Of a stretch of 64,000 nt of DNA, positions 9,537 to 18,813 are shown one piece after another (the first letter of the stretch is position 1; each line of letters starts with the position of its first letter). The DNA comes from Kiritimatiellia bacterium. GTDB lineage: Bacteria; Verrucomicrobiota; Kiritimatiellia; PWTM01. The notes beneath the pieces were generated by a model. That model was not told the DNA's origin, did no database searches, and was given only the letters and a program-made list of their open reading frames with translations. The position numbers were made by a program, and so were the translations under genes. Where the stretch lies: assembly GCA_026417735.1 (NCBI GenBank), contig JAOACR010000018.1:1-64000 (forward strand). The letters are read 5' to 3'.

Positions 9537-10409
9537 TCAGTCTCCTTCCCATCGCGTCAGCCGCCGCACTTGGCGGCGACGCCACCATCGTTGGAACAGC
9601 GACTGGCGCCGGTAGGGCGGCGGACTCACGATCACTTCATCGACGGGATCCATGGGTTCCTCCCCGTCTCTCCAACCCCACCACTCGTGCATGCCGCTCC
9701 ACCACGATGAGAACAGCTCCTGGTGCAGCGTTGCCTCCCATTCCATGCGGGCGGCGTGATAGAGGAACAGACCGAGCGCGGCGGTCAGCAACGAGACTGG
9801 TGGCCAGAGTGCCCAAAGCACCAGCGCGATGGCGAAGCCCTGGCCGATCCACGCCGCCAGACGTGTTGCCGCCAGCCGTCCGATCCACGGCGACAGCCAT
9901 GCGCGAAAGATGCGGCCGCCGTCCATCGGGAACGAGGGGATCAGGTTGAACAGCGCCAGCATCAAATTCACCCGCTGCAGTTGCTCCAGCAGGGCCGCGG
10001 CCGCGGAACTGGGCGCCACGCCGTTCGGTCCGCGCAGGATCGCGCACAGCGATGCGAGCGCGAAGCTCACCGCCGGCCCAGCCGCCGCGATGCGGATCTC
10101 GTGGCGTGGGGAGCGCGGCAGACAGTCCATCCGCGCCATTCCACCGATCGGCAGCAGCACGATCTCCTGCGCACGGCAGCCGTAGCGCAGCGCCACCAGC
10201 GAGTGGCCGAGTTCGTGGAGCGCAACGCTGCCAAACAGGCCGGCCATCAGTGCCAGCCCCAGCGGCCACAGGGACAGCGGAAACTGCAGCAACATCAGCG
10301 GCAGCGCGATCAACAGGGTGCCGTGCAACCGGATCGGAATGCCGGCCACTCGCGCAAGGATCACACCGTGCCAGTTCACGGCCGTATGCTGACGGAGGCG
10401 GCGGACCAC
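9537..10409 (-). CDS. site-2 protease family (M50) membrane metalloprotease
   Basis: Intramembrane zinc protease. The zinc ligands are H65-E-L-G-H69 within a hydrophobic helix, and the third ligand D163 lies in the motif FNLIPSFPMDGGR. The N-terminus (VAGIPIRLHGTLLIALPL) is typical of the SpoIVFB/Rip-like subgroup without a PDZ insert. About five or six membrane segments are visible, then a soluble tail of roughly 75 residues rich in Trp and Arg. Only 3 bases separate its stop from the next gene. Such proteases often release membrane-bound anti-sigma factors or process other membrane proteins, but no partner is evident nearby. Confidence 0.9.
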   Translation of the reverse strand: MVRRLRQHTAVNWHGVILARVAGIPIRLHGTLLIALPLMLLQFPLSLWPLGLALMAGLFGSVALHELGHSLVALRYGCRAQEIVLLPIGGMARMDCLPRSPRHEIRIAAAGPAVSFALASLCAILRGPNGVAPSSAAAALLEQLQRVNLMLALFNLIPSFPMDGGRIFRAWLSPWIGRLAATRLAAWIGQGFAIALVLWALWPPVSLLTAALGLFLYHAARMEWEATLHQELFSSWWSGMHEWWGWRDGEEPMDPVDEVIVSPPPYRRQSLFQRWWRRRQVRRLTRWEGD

Positions 10410-10465
10410 GACAAGCTCCGCGGCGGCGGATTGGAGCGCGGCCGGCAGTCTGATAAGGATCGGTC

Positions 10466-11524
10466 ATGAACGCGATTCGCATTCGGCCGGCGATCGCGGC
10501 CATGACGGGTTACACGCCCGGCGAGCAGCCGCGCGAACCGGACATCATCAAGCTGAACACGAACGAGAATCCTTATCCGCCCTCGCCCGCGGTGGTCCGC
10601 GCGCTGCGGGAGTTCGACGTCGCCTCACTGCGGCGATACCCCGAGCCGATGTGCGACGCCTTGCGCGCGCGCATCGCCGAACTCCATCGCGTGCGGGCCG
10701 AACAGGTGCTGGTGGGGAACGGTTCGGACGAACTGCTGGCGCTGTGCGTGCGCGCGCTGGTGCCGCGCAATGCAGCGATCGGGTGGTTCGAGCCGTCGTA
10801 CTCGCTGTATCCGGTTCTGGCGGCGATGGAGGAGCTGCGAGCGGTGCCCACCGAGCTGGGACCGGACTTCGAGTGGCGCGAGCCCGTTGTGGACGACGTC
10901 GCGCTGTTTCTGCTCACCCATCCGAATGCGCCAACGGGCTGCACGTATCCGGCGGAGGCGATCGAGGGCTTTCGCGCGCGATTTTCCGGGATTCTCGCGG
11001 TGGACGAGGCCTACGTGGATTTCGCCACGCGGGACCTAATGGGGATGGTGGGGAAGGACGATCGCACACTGGTGTTCCGCTCGCTGTCCAAGTCATTTTC
11101 GTTGGCCGGGCTGCGGTTGGGCTACGTGGTCGGTCCGCCGGATCTCATCCGTGCGATGGCCACCGTGAAGGACTCCTACAATGTTGACCGACTGGCCGCG
11201 GCGCTGGGTCAGGCGGCGCTGGGCGACCTCGAGTGGATGCGGCAGAACGTTCGGCGGATCCGCGCGACCCGCGAACGGGTCCGCGCCCGGCTCCACGAAC
11301 TCGGCTGCCGCGTTTGGCCCTCGGAGACGAACTTTCTGTGGTTCCGGCCGGCGGGGCGACCCGCGGCGGAGGTGATGGCTGAGCTGCGGGCGGCCCGAAT
11401 CCTGGTGCGATATTTCCCGGGTCGGCGGACTGGCGAGTGTTTGCGCGTGACGATCGGCACCGATCCGGAAATGGACACGTTCCTGGGCGCAATGGAACGG
11501 ATCCTGTGCGCGGGGAAGGGGTGA
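10466..11524 (+). CDS. hisC: histidinol-phosphate aminotransferase
   Basis: PLP enzyme converting imidazole acetol phosphate and glutamate to histidinol phosphate in histidine synthesis. The hallmark N-terminus is present (DIIKLNTNENPYPPSPAV). VGNGSDELLALCVRA, ILAVDEAYVDFA and the PLP lysine K209 in FRSLSKSFSLAGLRLGY are also seen, and the phosphate-binding arginine is in ECLRVTIG. At 352 residues the length is normal. It stands alone: its left neighbour is divergent, its right neighbour convergent, and no other his genes are in the window. Confidence 0.93.
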   Translation: MNAIRIRPAIAAMTGYTPGEQPREPDIIKLNTNENPYPPSPAVVRALREFDVASLRRYPEPMCDALRARIAELHRVRAEQVLVGNGSDELLALCVRALVPRNAAIGWFEPSYSLYPVLAAMEELRAVPTELGPDFEWREPVVDDVALFLLTHPNAPTGCTYPAEAIEGFRARFSGILAVDEAYVDFATRDLMGMVGKDDRTLVFRSLSKSFSLAGLRLGYVVGPPDLIRAMATVKDSYNVDRLAAALGQAALGDLEWMRQNVRRIRATRERVRARLHELGCRVWPSETNFLWFRPAGRPAAEVMAELRAARILVRYFPGRRTGECLRVTIGTDPEMDTFLGAMERILCAGKG

Positions 11525-11562
11525 AGGCGGGCCCAGCGCCGGGCCGGTCGGCGGGGCGAGGC

Positions 11563-12312
11563 TCAGGGCGGGGTGACGGGTGTGTCGCCGAACAGCCGCG
11601 CGAGCGTGGGCTCCATCGCGCGTGCCCAGATGCGGTAGCCGGTTTCGTTCGGGTGCAGGAGATCCGGCATGATGTCCCGCGACAGCGTCCCGTCCGGCCG
11701 CAGGAGTTCGCGGTTGATGTCGAGGAACACGACGTGCTCGCCGTCGGCCATTGCGCGGAGCTTTTCGTTCAGGCGATCGTTCAGGCGGCGGAGCTCGCCT
11801 TCGGGCGTTTCCTCGCGCGGAAACACTGCCAGCAGCAGCACCCTCGCGTCGGGCATGCGGCGGCGCAACCGTTCGAGAATCAGGCGGATCCCTTCCGCGG
11901 TGTGCTCGGGGGGGTCCTTCCGGTGGCCGGTGTTGTTAGTACCCAGCATCATGACGACGACTTTGGGCGTCTGTCCCTCGATCTCGCCGTTGTCGAGGCG
12001 CCACAGCACGTGTTCGGTGCGATCGCCGCTGAACCCCAAGTTGAACGCGTTGCGGTGGCCGTAGTAGGTGTCCCAGATTGCCTTCGCCTTGGTCTCCCAG
12101 CCCTGGGTGATCGAGTCGCCGATGAAAATCAAATCGTGATTTCGTGCGCGAGCCTCGGCGACGCGCGCCTCGTGGCGGGTGCGCCACCACTCCTCTTTCA
12201 GACGATCCGCCGGGCGGGTCGCGGGCACGTCCAGCGGCGGCGTGGCGGCGATCGCCGTGATGTCGGCCAGAAGAATCCAGCAGGCCACTGCGGGCAGCAA
12301 GGGCGTCAGCAT
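11563..12312 (-). CDS. secreted SGNH/GDSL hydrolase
   Basis: Serine esterase/lipase-like enzyme of the SGNH superfamily; similar proteins act on acetylated carbohydrates or platelet-activating-factor-like esters. Block I is IFIGDSITQGW (nucleophile Ser), block III is MMLGTNNTGH, and block V is DLLHPNETGYRIWA with the Asp/His pair. A signal peptide follows the ATG at 12312 (MLTPLLPAVACWILLADITA). That start has a GGAGG about 8 bases upstream on the minus strand, so it is preferred to the longer frame from 12366. The mature protein is about 230 residues. Confidence 0.9.
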   Translation of the reverse strand: MLTPLLPAVACWILLADITAIAATPPLDVPATRPADRLKEEWWRTRHEARVAEARARNHDLIFIGDSITQGWETKAKAIWDTYYGHRNAFNLGFSGDRTEHVLWRLDNGEIEGQTPKVVVMMLGTNNTGHRKDPPEHTAEGIRLILERLRRRMPDARVLLLAVFPREETPEGELRRLNDRLNEKLRAMADGEHVVFLDINRELLRPDGTLSRDIMPDLLHPNETGYRIWARAMEPTLARLFGDTPVTPP

Positions 12313-12407
12313 TTGAACAACCTCCAAATAATCTTGCATTCTATGAGCCAATGCGGCGTGCGGCAACGCCGCGCCGGGGGAGAGATGGCCGCAACGGAGT
12401 TTGGAGG

Positions 12408-14507
12408 ATGAAACCTGCGCGGTGGACCTGGCTTTTGGGGGCGGTGCTGGGAACGGGCTTTCGTGCGCTGGCGGGTGCGGCGACTCCGGACGCGCCCTGG
12501 CAGGCCGGATACGGCGTGAACATCCACTTCACCGACGCGCGGCCGGGAGAGCTGGAGATGCTGGCGGCCTCCGGCTGCCGGTGGGTGCGCATGGATCTGA
12601 CGTGGGGGCGCACGGAGCGGGTGCGCGATGTGTATGACTTTGAACCTTATGATCGGCTGGTGCGCTCGCTCGAGCAGCACCAGCTCCGCGCGCTGTTCAT
12701 CCTGGACTACGGGAATGTTCTTTATGATGGGGGGCTGGCCCCTCACACCGAGACCGGCCGCGCCGCGTTCGCGCGCTGGGCGGCCGCCGCGGTCGCCCGC
12801 TACCGGGGACGCGGCTATTTATGGGAAATCTGGAACGAACCCAACCTGCGGCAGTTCTGGAAACCGGAGCCGAATGTCTCCAACTACGTTGCACTGGCAC
12901 GCGCGGTGGCGCGCGAGGTGCGGGCGGTGGCGCCGGGGGAGCGGTTGATTGGCCCGGCGACCTCTGGCATCGACCTCGAGTTCGTCGAGGGCTGTCTGCG
13001 GGGCGGGGTGCTGGAGGACTGGTGGGCGATCTCTGTGCATCCCTATCGGCAGACGGAGCCGGAAACGGTTGTCGCCGACTATGGTCGGCTGCGAGATTTG
13101 ATCCGCCGGTATGCGCCGGCCGGCCGCGACGTGCCGGTCCTTTCGGGAGAATGGGGGTATTCCACTGCGTGGCGCGGAATCGATGCGTCGGCACAGGGGA
13201 TGTTTTTGGCCCGCCAGTGGCTGGTGAACGCCTCCGTCGGAGTACCGCTTTCTATCTGGTACGACTGGCGCGACGACGGCGTCGACCCGGCGGACGCCGA
13301 ACATAATTTCGGCACGGTGCGATACCGGTGGCAACCGGGTTGGCCGCCGTTCGAGCCGAAGCCTGCGTGGTATGCGATGCGGGGTTTTCATCGCGCGCTG
13401 GATCGCTGCCAGTTTGTACGGCGCATTAGCCGTCGCCGCGTCACCGGCGCCGCAGATCCTTCAGACTGGCTGCTGTTGTTCCGAGGTGCGGACCAATGGC
13501 GGCTGGCAATGTGGACGACCGCGACCGGCGGTCCGGCCGTGGTGCGGGTACCGGGTCTGCGCAAGCTGTGGAACCATGTGGGACAGGAGATCGGCCCCCT
13601 CAACGCCGGCGAACTGGAGGTGCGGCTGACCACCGCTCCGCTCTATGCGGAACTTGATGCTGCAGTCGCCGCGGAGCTGTGCGGTCCGAGCCCGTGGGAC
13701 TGGAGTGACGCGCGGATCGGGTCGGTGGAGCTAGGCGTCGGTGCGGACGGTACGCTGCTGGCCGAGCTGCGCAAGAGCCATGGGGCGGCAATGTGCGGCA
13801 GGCTGCGGGCGATCGCCAGCGGCCGGACGAATGAGCTCGAGTGGGCCGCTGGAGAGGGCGCCAGCGTGGTGCGGGCCGCGCCATTGGCAATTTCGGCGGA
13901 TACACCGGTCGCGCTGGAGGTGGTGCGGGACGACGGCGTGATCATCGCGTTGCGCTCACCGCTCAGCCTCGTGCGTGTCGCCGGCTGGGGCGAGATGCCG
14001 CTGCGGGTCGCCGCGAACACTGACCGTCACCCCCCCCTCCCGCACCAGATCGGCCTGCAGAGCCTGCCGGCTCCTGCCGACTGCCCGGCGGCACCGGGCG
14101 GTGCGGTCAGGATCTCGATCGCAACCGAGGCTGGGTTCCAATATTTTCCGGTGACCATGGAGCGGCCAGAGGACCGGCGGGTCGCCGGCCGGCCCGCCGC
14201 GTTGGTGGCGTGGGCGAAGGTGGAGGGAGATTCGCTACGGTTGACCTGTCGTCTCGAAGATTCTAGCGGCGAAGTGTTTCAGCCACCCGCTGTGCAGCTG
14301 CAGCCGGCCGACGGCTGGCGGCTGGTGAAGCTGCCGTTTGTCGGCAGTGGCGTAGGCCGGTGGGGTGGCGACGGCGATGGCGTTCTGACCCTCCCCCTGC
14401 GATGGCAGGCAGTGCTGCTGGTGGACCGGGACCACGCCCGGGCGCAGACGGGCGCGGTGGTGGTGGCGGGGGCGGCGTTGTTGTATGAGGAGAGCGGACC
14501 GCGCTGA
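12408..14507 (+). CDS. secreted clan GH-A glycoside hydrolase (GH39/GH5-like) with C-terminal beta domains
   Basis: Probable polysaccharide or glycoside hydrolase. After a signal peptide (WTWLLGAVLGTGFRALAGAA) comes a TIM barrel containing GVNIHF, RWVRMDLTWGRTE, the acid/base E144 in IWNEPNLRQFW and the nucleophile E248 in VLSGEWGYST. The barrel ends near residue 350. The remaining 350 residues look like beta-sandwich domains of unknown type. The ATG at 12408 is chosen because it starts the signal peptide and directly follows GGAGG; the spacing is unusually short. It is divergent from the SGNH hydrolase gene. The substrate is not predictable by eye. Confidence 0.83.
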   Translation: MKPARWTWLLGAVLGTGFRALAGAATPDAPWQAGYGVNIHFTDARPGELEMLAASGCRWVRMDLTWGRTERVRDVYDFEPYDRLVRSLEQHQLRALFILDYGNVLYDGGLAPHTETGRAAFARWAAAAVARYRGRGYLWEIWNEPNLRQFWKPEPNVSNYVALARAVAREVRAVAPGERLIGPATSGIDLEFVEGCLRGGVLEDWWAISVHPYRQTEPETVVADYGRLRDLIRRYAPAGRDVPVLSGEWGYSTAWRGIDASAQGMFLARQWLVNASVGVPLSIWYDWRDDGVDPADAEHNFGTVRYRWQPGWPPFEPKPAWYAMRGFHRALDRCQFVRRISRRRVTGAADPSDWLLLFRGADQWRLAMWTTATGGPAVVRVPGLRKLWNHVGQEIGPLNAGELEVRLTTAPLYAELDAAVAAELCGPSPWDWSDARIGSVELGVGADGTLLAELRKSHGAAMCGRLRAIASGRTNELEWAAGEGASVVRAAPLAISADTPVALEVVRDDGVIIALRSPLSLVRVAGWGEMPLRVAANTDRHPPLPHQIGLQSLPAPADCPAAPGGAVRISIATEAGFQYFPVTMERPEDRRVAGRPAALVAWAKVEGDSLRLTCRLEDSSGEVFQPPAVQLQPADGWRLVKLPFVGSGVGRWGGDGDGVLTLPLRWQAVLLVDRDHARAQTGAVVVAGAALLYEESGPR

Positions 14508-14534
14508 AGCGGCGTGATTGGCGGAGGATGGGTG

Positions 14535-15635
14535 ATGAGCCTCAAGGTGCGAACGGCGGGGGCGGCGATCTGGCTGGCGATTTCGACCGCGGGGGTGGCC
14601 GACCCGACCAATGCGCCGGCGGAGCCGCCTCGCCCGCCGAGCGAGCGGAACTTCGCGCGTCTACTGGGCGACGCGCTTGCCGGCGCCATTGAACGCGCGG
14701 TGCCGTCAGTGGTGCAGGTCAAAGTCGCCCGCCACGTGAAGCGCGCGGTGGTTGATCCCCAGAGTGGCGAACTGAGGGATGCCGAGGGCGTCGCGCTCGG
14801 GATCGGTTCCGGCTTTTTCTTCGATGACCAGAATCGAGTGCTGACCGCTCACCATGTGGTCGAGGGCCGGCGGGTCGAGATCGTGGTGCAGACGCATTCC
14901 GGCGAAGTGCTGCCGGCGCGGCTGGTCGGTGCGGACCCGAACACCGACCTGGCCGTGCTCGCGGTGGAGGCGCCGGAGGGACGGCGGTATCCGCCGTTGG
15001 TGGCGGGAGACTCCGACGCGGTGCGGGTCGGCGAGATCGTCATCGCGCTCGGCGCGCCCCTCGGGTTGGAGAACACCGCCACGTTCGGGATCGTCAGTCA
15101 GAAGGGACGCAGCGTCGGCAAGCTCACCTATGAGAGCTTCATCCAGACCGACGCCTCGATCAATCCCGGCACCAGCGGCGGGCCGGTGCTGGACGCGGAT
15201 GGCCGCTGGATCGGTGTCAGCGTCATGATCGAGACCACCGCAGAGAATGCCGGCAACGTCGGCATCGGTTTCGTGGTGCCCTCCGCGATCGCAAGGCGAG
15301 TGGCGGAGATCCTCGCACGGCATGGGCAGATGGTCCGGTCGTTCATCGGGATCGCACCGGAGCAGATGGTGCCCTCCGCGACGCCCCTGCCGGCGGGGCT
15401 CGCCGAGGCGGTGCGGATCGCGAAGGTGACCGCCGGCTCCCCCGCAGAGACCGCCGGTCTGAAGGTGGGGGACATCATTCTGCGCGTGGATGGCCGCCCG
15501 ACGCCGACGCTCAACGAGCTCAAGAAGTACATGCATGTGCACGAGCCGGGCGACAAGGTCAGGTTCGAGGTGCTGCGCGACGGCACGGAGCTGACGATCG
15601 AAGTGACCGCGGGCGCGCCGCCGTCCGCCCGCTAG
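14535..15635 (+). CDS. HtrA/DegQ-like trypsin-type serine protease with one PDZ domain
   Basis: Periplasmic quality-control protease. There is an N-terminal signal-like segment, then the catalytic triad H107 (LTAHHVVEG), D139 (DPNTDLAVL) and S214 (INPGTSGGPV). A single PDZ domain (about residues 270-360) contains VTAGSPAETAGLKVGDIILRVDGRPTP-like sequence. GTSGG replaces the commoner GNSGG or GDSGG. The start at ATG 14535 has GGAGG 8 bases upstream; the frame extends to a GTG at 14514 without a ribosome site. At 366 residues with one PDZ it resembles DegS-type more than two-PDZ DegP proteins, although no membrane anchor is certain. Confidence 0.9.
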   Translation: MSLKVRTAGAAIWLAISTAGVADPTNAPAEPPRPPSERNFARLLGDALAGAIERAVPSVVQVKVARHVKRAVVDPQSGELRDAEGVALGIGSGFFFDDQNRVLTAHHVVEGRRVEIVVQTHSGEVLPARLVGADPNTDLAVLAVEAPEGRRYPPLVAGDSDAVRVGEIVIALGAPLGLENTATFGIVSQKGRSVGKLTYESFIQTDASINPGTSGGPVLDADGRWIGVSVMIETTAENAGNVGIGFVVPSAIARRVAEILARHGQMVRSFIGIAPEQMVPSATPLPAGLAEAVRIAKVTAGSPAETAGLKVGDIILRVDGRPTPTLNELKKYMHVHEPGDKVRFEVLRDGTELTIEVTAGAPPSAR

Positions 15636-15663
15636 CGGCGCGCTCGGCGGCAGCGGGCTCGGA

Positions 15664-15692
15664 TTGACGCGGCCGCGGCATCCCCCTACTGT
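15664..15692 (+). promoter_or_regulatory. sigma70-like promoter for aspS
   Basis: TTGACG at 15664-15669 and TACTGT at 15687-15692 are separated by exactly 17 bases, in the short intergenic space ahead of aspS and pointing toward it. Expected transcription start is near 15699, leaving a leader of about 27 bases. The -35 is near consensus and the -10 keeps three consensus positions. No riboswitch or T-box is visible. Confidence 0.5.
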
Positions 15693-15725
15693 GCTGGTCC
15701 TTTACACAACGGGAACTCCGGTGCC

Positions 15726-17495
15726 ATGATGCGAAGCCATCACTGCGGAGAGCTCAGGCGGGAGGATGCCGGCCGGGAGGTGGTGCTCTGCGGCTGGGCG
15801 GACACAATCCGCGACCACGGCGGCCTGGTCTTCATTGACCTGCGGGATCGGTACGGAGTCACCCAGGTGGTGTTTGACCCGCGGGATTCCATGCAGGCCT
15901 GGACGCTCGCGCAGCAGGTGCGGCCGGAGTATGTGATTCGCGTTCGCGGTGTCGTTGAGCCGCGCCCGCCGGACATGATCAATCCGAAGCTCGCGACCGG
16001 CGACATCGAGGTCCGATGCGCTTTCATTGAACTTCTGAACCGGAGCGCGACGCCGCCGTTCCCGCTCGAGGACGCGGCGTCCGAGAAGGTGGGCGAGGAG
16101 CTGCGGCTGACCTACCGGTACCTCGACCTGCGCCGGCCCTCGATGCAGCGGAACCTGCAGATTCGGCACGCGGTCGTGATGGCCGCGCGCCGGTATTTCG
16201 ACCGGCTCGGATTTCTCGAAATCGAAACGCCGATTCTGACAAAAAGCACGCCCGAAGGGGCGCGCGACTACCTGGTGCCGAGCCGCGTGAACCCCGGACT
16301 CTTCTACGCACTGCCCCAGGCGCCCCAGCAGTACAAGCAACTGCTGATGATCGCGGGGCTTGACCGATACGTGCAGATTGCGCGCTGCTTCCGCGACGAG
16401 GACCTGCGCGCGGACCGGCAGCCCGAGTTCACGCAGATTGACGTGGAAATGTCGTTCGTGGAGCCGGAGGATATTTACGCGCTGGTGGATGGTCTGCTCG
16501 CGGAGCTTTGTGCGGCGGCCGGTCGGCCGGTGCCCTCGCTGCCGCTGCCCCGCATGACCTATGCGGAGGCGATGAGCCGGTATGGCAGCGACAAGCCCGA
16601 TCTCAGGTTCGGGATGCCGATCACCGATTTGACGGACATCTTCCGGGAGAGCGGGTTAAAGGTCTTCCAGCAGGCCGTCGCCCGCGGCCATGTGGTGAAA
16701 GCGATCAACGCGAGAGGGCTGGAAACGGTGCCGCTGCGGGTGACCGATGAGTGGACCGAGGCGGCGAAGGCGGCCGGATTCGCGGGGCTGGCACACATCC
16801 GGGTGCAGCCGGACGGCAGCTGGAAGTCGCCGATCACGAAGTTTCTGAGCGAGGGCGAGCGGGCGGCACTGCAGCAGCGGCTCGACATCCGGCCGGGCGA
16901 TCTGGTGTTGTTCGCCGCGCACGAGGCGGCGCGCGTGCACGCGTTTTTGGGGCGTCTGCGGCTGGAGGCCGCCGGCCATGCGAACGTGGTCCGACCCGAC
17001 GCGATGGCGTTCACCTGGGTGACCGAGTTCCCGCTGTTCGAGCTCGACGCGGAGGGCCGGCTTTCGCCGATGCACCACCCCTTCACCGCTCCGCATCCCG
17101 ACGACGTGGGTCGGCTCGAGAGCGATCCGCTGAGTGTTCGCGCCCGCGCGTACGACATCGTGCTGAACGGCGTCGAGCTCGGCGGCGGCAGCATCCGGAT
17201 CCATCAGCCGGACCTCCAGCGGGCGATGTTCCGCCGGCTCGGTCTTCCCGAAACGGAGATCGAAGAGCGATTCGGTCACCTGCTCCGCGCGCTCGGCTTC
17301 GGCGCGCCGCCTCACGGTGGCATTGCGCTTGGTCTGGACCGGTTGGTGATGCTGCTGACCGGTGCCGCCTCGATCCGCGACGTGATCGCGTTTCCGAAGA
17401 CGCAGAAGGCCGTGGATCTGATGATGGGCGCGCCGTCGAGGCCCGATCCGCGCCAGTTGCGGGACGTGCACATCCGCACGCTGCTGGAGCCCTGA
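15726..17495 (+). CDS. aspS: aspartyl-tRNA synthetase (possibly nondiscriminating type)
   Basis: Class II synthetase charging tRNA with aspartate, cytoplasmic. Domains in order are the OB-fold anticodon-binding domain (residues 1-110, GWADTIRDHGGLVFIDLRDR), catalytic motif 1, motif 2 (FRDEDLRADRQPEFTQID), the bacterial GAD insert (about 290-410), and motif 3 (HGGIALGLDRLVMLL). The length of 589 residues is normal. Residue 31 is histidine in RDHGG; from what I know of Pseudomonas AspRS, His here is associated with relaxed tRNA-Asp/tRNA-Asn discrimination, while E. coli has Leu. An asnS gene is also present 5 kb away. Start could be ATG 15726 or 15729. Confidence 0.96.
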   Translation: MMRSHHCGELRREDAGREVVLCGWADTIRDHGGLVFIDLRDRYGVTQVVFDPRDSMQAWTLAQQVRPEYVIRVRGVVEPRPPDMINPKLATGDIEVRCAFIELLNRSATPPFPLEDAASEKVGEELRLTYRYLDLRRPSMQRNLQIRHAVVMAARRYFDRLGFLEIETPILTKSTPEGARDYLVPSRVNPGLFYALPQAPQQYKQLLMIAGLDRYVQIARCFRDEDLRADRQPEFTQIDVEMSFVEPEDIYALVDGLLAELCAAAGRPVPSLPLPRMTYAEAMSRYGSDKPDLRFGMPITDLTDIFRESGLKVFQQAVARGHVVKAINARGLETVPLRVTDEWTEAAKAAGFAGLAHIRVQPDGSWKSPITKFLSEGERAALQQRLDIRPGDLVLFAAHEAARVHAFLGRLRLEAAGHANVVRPDAMAFTWVTEFPLFELDAEGRLSPMHHPFTAPHPDDVGRLESDPLSVRARAYDIVLNGVELGGGSIRIHQPDLQRAMFRRLGLPETEIEERFGHLLRALGFGAPPHGGIALGLDRLVMLLTGAASIRDVIAFPKTQKAVDLMMGAPSRPDPRQLRDVHIRTLLEP

Positions 17496-17501
17496 ACCGT
17501 G

Positions 17502-17518
17502 GGCGGCGCTCCGCCGCC
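17502..17518 (+). terminator. possible terminator hairpin after aspS
   Basis: A perfect 7-bp inverted repeat, GGCGGCG-CTC-CGCCGCC, starts 6 bases after the aspS stop codon. It lacks an immediate U-tract (TGTTGCCCC follows), so it is not a classical intrinsic terminator. A run of six T occurs further on at 17581-17586. Aspartyl-tRNA synthetase and the AraC gene converge here, so a terminator is expected in this stretch. Confidence 0.3.
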
Positions 17519-17701
17519 TGTTGCCCCAGCCGGCCGTTTTGACGTGTTCGAGGCGTTCAGCGGCGGCAGGCGGAGGGGCGTTTTTTCTGCGGGAAAACCG
17601 GCAGCCCGCTTGTCGCCGCCGGCCGCGCCCTCTGTGGTTCCTGGGGTGGGTGGGTCGCCGACCCGGGGTGCCCGCCTTTGAAACGATGCGCACCGCGGGG
17701 G

Positions 17702-18679
17702 TCACCGGCTACGAATGGTGGCGGGCTGGCCGTTGGGACGCACGCCCGAGGGGGGTAGTGGTGATGCGATCCTCCTGGGTGTGTCTGCCGCCTGGAACTT
17801 GCGACGGAATTCGAGGGGGGTACACCGGTACATCGCGCGGAACTGGTGGTGGAAATGCGACAGGTTGTTCCAGCCCGACGCGAACGCGATCGCACCGACG
17901 GGTTCCTCGGTTTCCGCGAGTCGCCGGGCCGCGTGGTTCAGCCGGACCTCGGCGACGAAATGGCTGAAGGTGCGGCCAGTAAACCTGCGGAACTGACGGC
18001 AGAAGGTGGCCCGGCTCATGCCCAGTTCAGGCAGCAGTGTGTCGAGCTGCAGCGGTTCGGCGAAACGTTCGAACGCGATGTGCACCGCGGTTTGGATGCC
18101 GCGGTAGGGCGGCGCGCGCCGTGACGTTGGCACAGGAGCACGGGCGATCGGGCGGCAGTCACGGCGGGGCCAACGCGCAATCGCGGCCAGTACCGCCAGC
18201 AGCCGCGCGATACGGTCGGGGCCACGTGCGCGCTCAAGGGCGCGCAGCGCGCGGAGCATCGCGGGCACGCCGCGGCCGCTGAACTGAACGCCGCGCGCCG
18301 CCGCCCGCCAGGTCTCGCCCAGGGCGGCGAGTTCGCCAAACCGCGCCAGCGTGTCCTCGAACTCGGGGCCCATCTGCACGGCGAAGCCCGCCGTCGTGCC
18401 GGCCTCGTGCCAGTAGTGTGGCAACCCTCCGCCGATCAGCACGACGTCCGGTGCACGGAACGATCGGATGTCATCCCCAATAAACCGCAGTCCCGAACCT
18501 CGCACGATCGCGGTCAACTCAGTGTGCGCGTGGTAGTGCCAGCGGTCGCCGGCACCCGCCAGCGGGTGCGCGCGTCCCGCGGCATCCACCACTTCCACCT
18601 CCCGGAGCGAGCGGCGCCATCGCAGCAGCCGGAACGAGTCCCCCGGCAGCAGCTGAATGTTCTCCGCAAGCAGTTTCAT
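17702..18679 (-). CDS. AraC family transcriptional regulator
   Basis: Sugar-responsive DNA-binding regulator. The N-terminal half contains a cupin-like sensing region (HYHAHTELTAIVRGSGLRFIGD, and LPHYWHEAG). The C-terminal 110 residues form the double helix-turn-helix domain (LLPELGMSRATFCRQFRRFTG, then AIAFASGWNNLSHFHHQFRAMYRCTPLEFRR). It is divergent from the xylose-isomerase-like gene with about 130 bases between them, the standard arrangement for a regulator of that operon. The ATG at 18679 (MKLLAENIQLLPGDSF) is chosen; an in-frame ATG at 18712 would add 11 residues. Confidence 0.92.
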   Translation of the reverse strand: MKLLAENIQLLPGDSFRLLRWRRSLREVEVVDAAGRAHPLAGAGDRWHYHAHTELTAIVRGSGLRFIGDDIRSFRAPDVVLIGGGLPHYWHEAGTTAGFAVQMGPEFEDTLARFGELAALGETWRAAARGVQFSGRGVPAMLRALRALERARGPDRIARLLAVLAAIARWPRRDCRPIARAPVPTSRRAPPYRGIQTAVHIAFERFAEPLQLDTLLPELGMSRATFCRQFRRFTGRTFSHFVAEVRLNHAARRLAETEEPVGAIAFASGWNNLSHFHHQFRAMYRCTPLEFRRKFQAADTPRRIASPLPPSGVRPNGQPATIRSR

Positions 18680-18813
18680 GTGGAGCGCTGCGCCCGCATG
18701 AGACTTTAGCACACAATTTTGATCCGGGCGGACAAGACCACCGTTGGCGCCGGTGGCAGCATCGGGACCGAGGCGGCCGGGATGGGCTCGGTCGCCCCTG
18801 GAGACGTGAGGTG

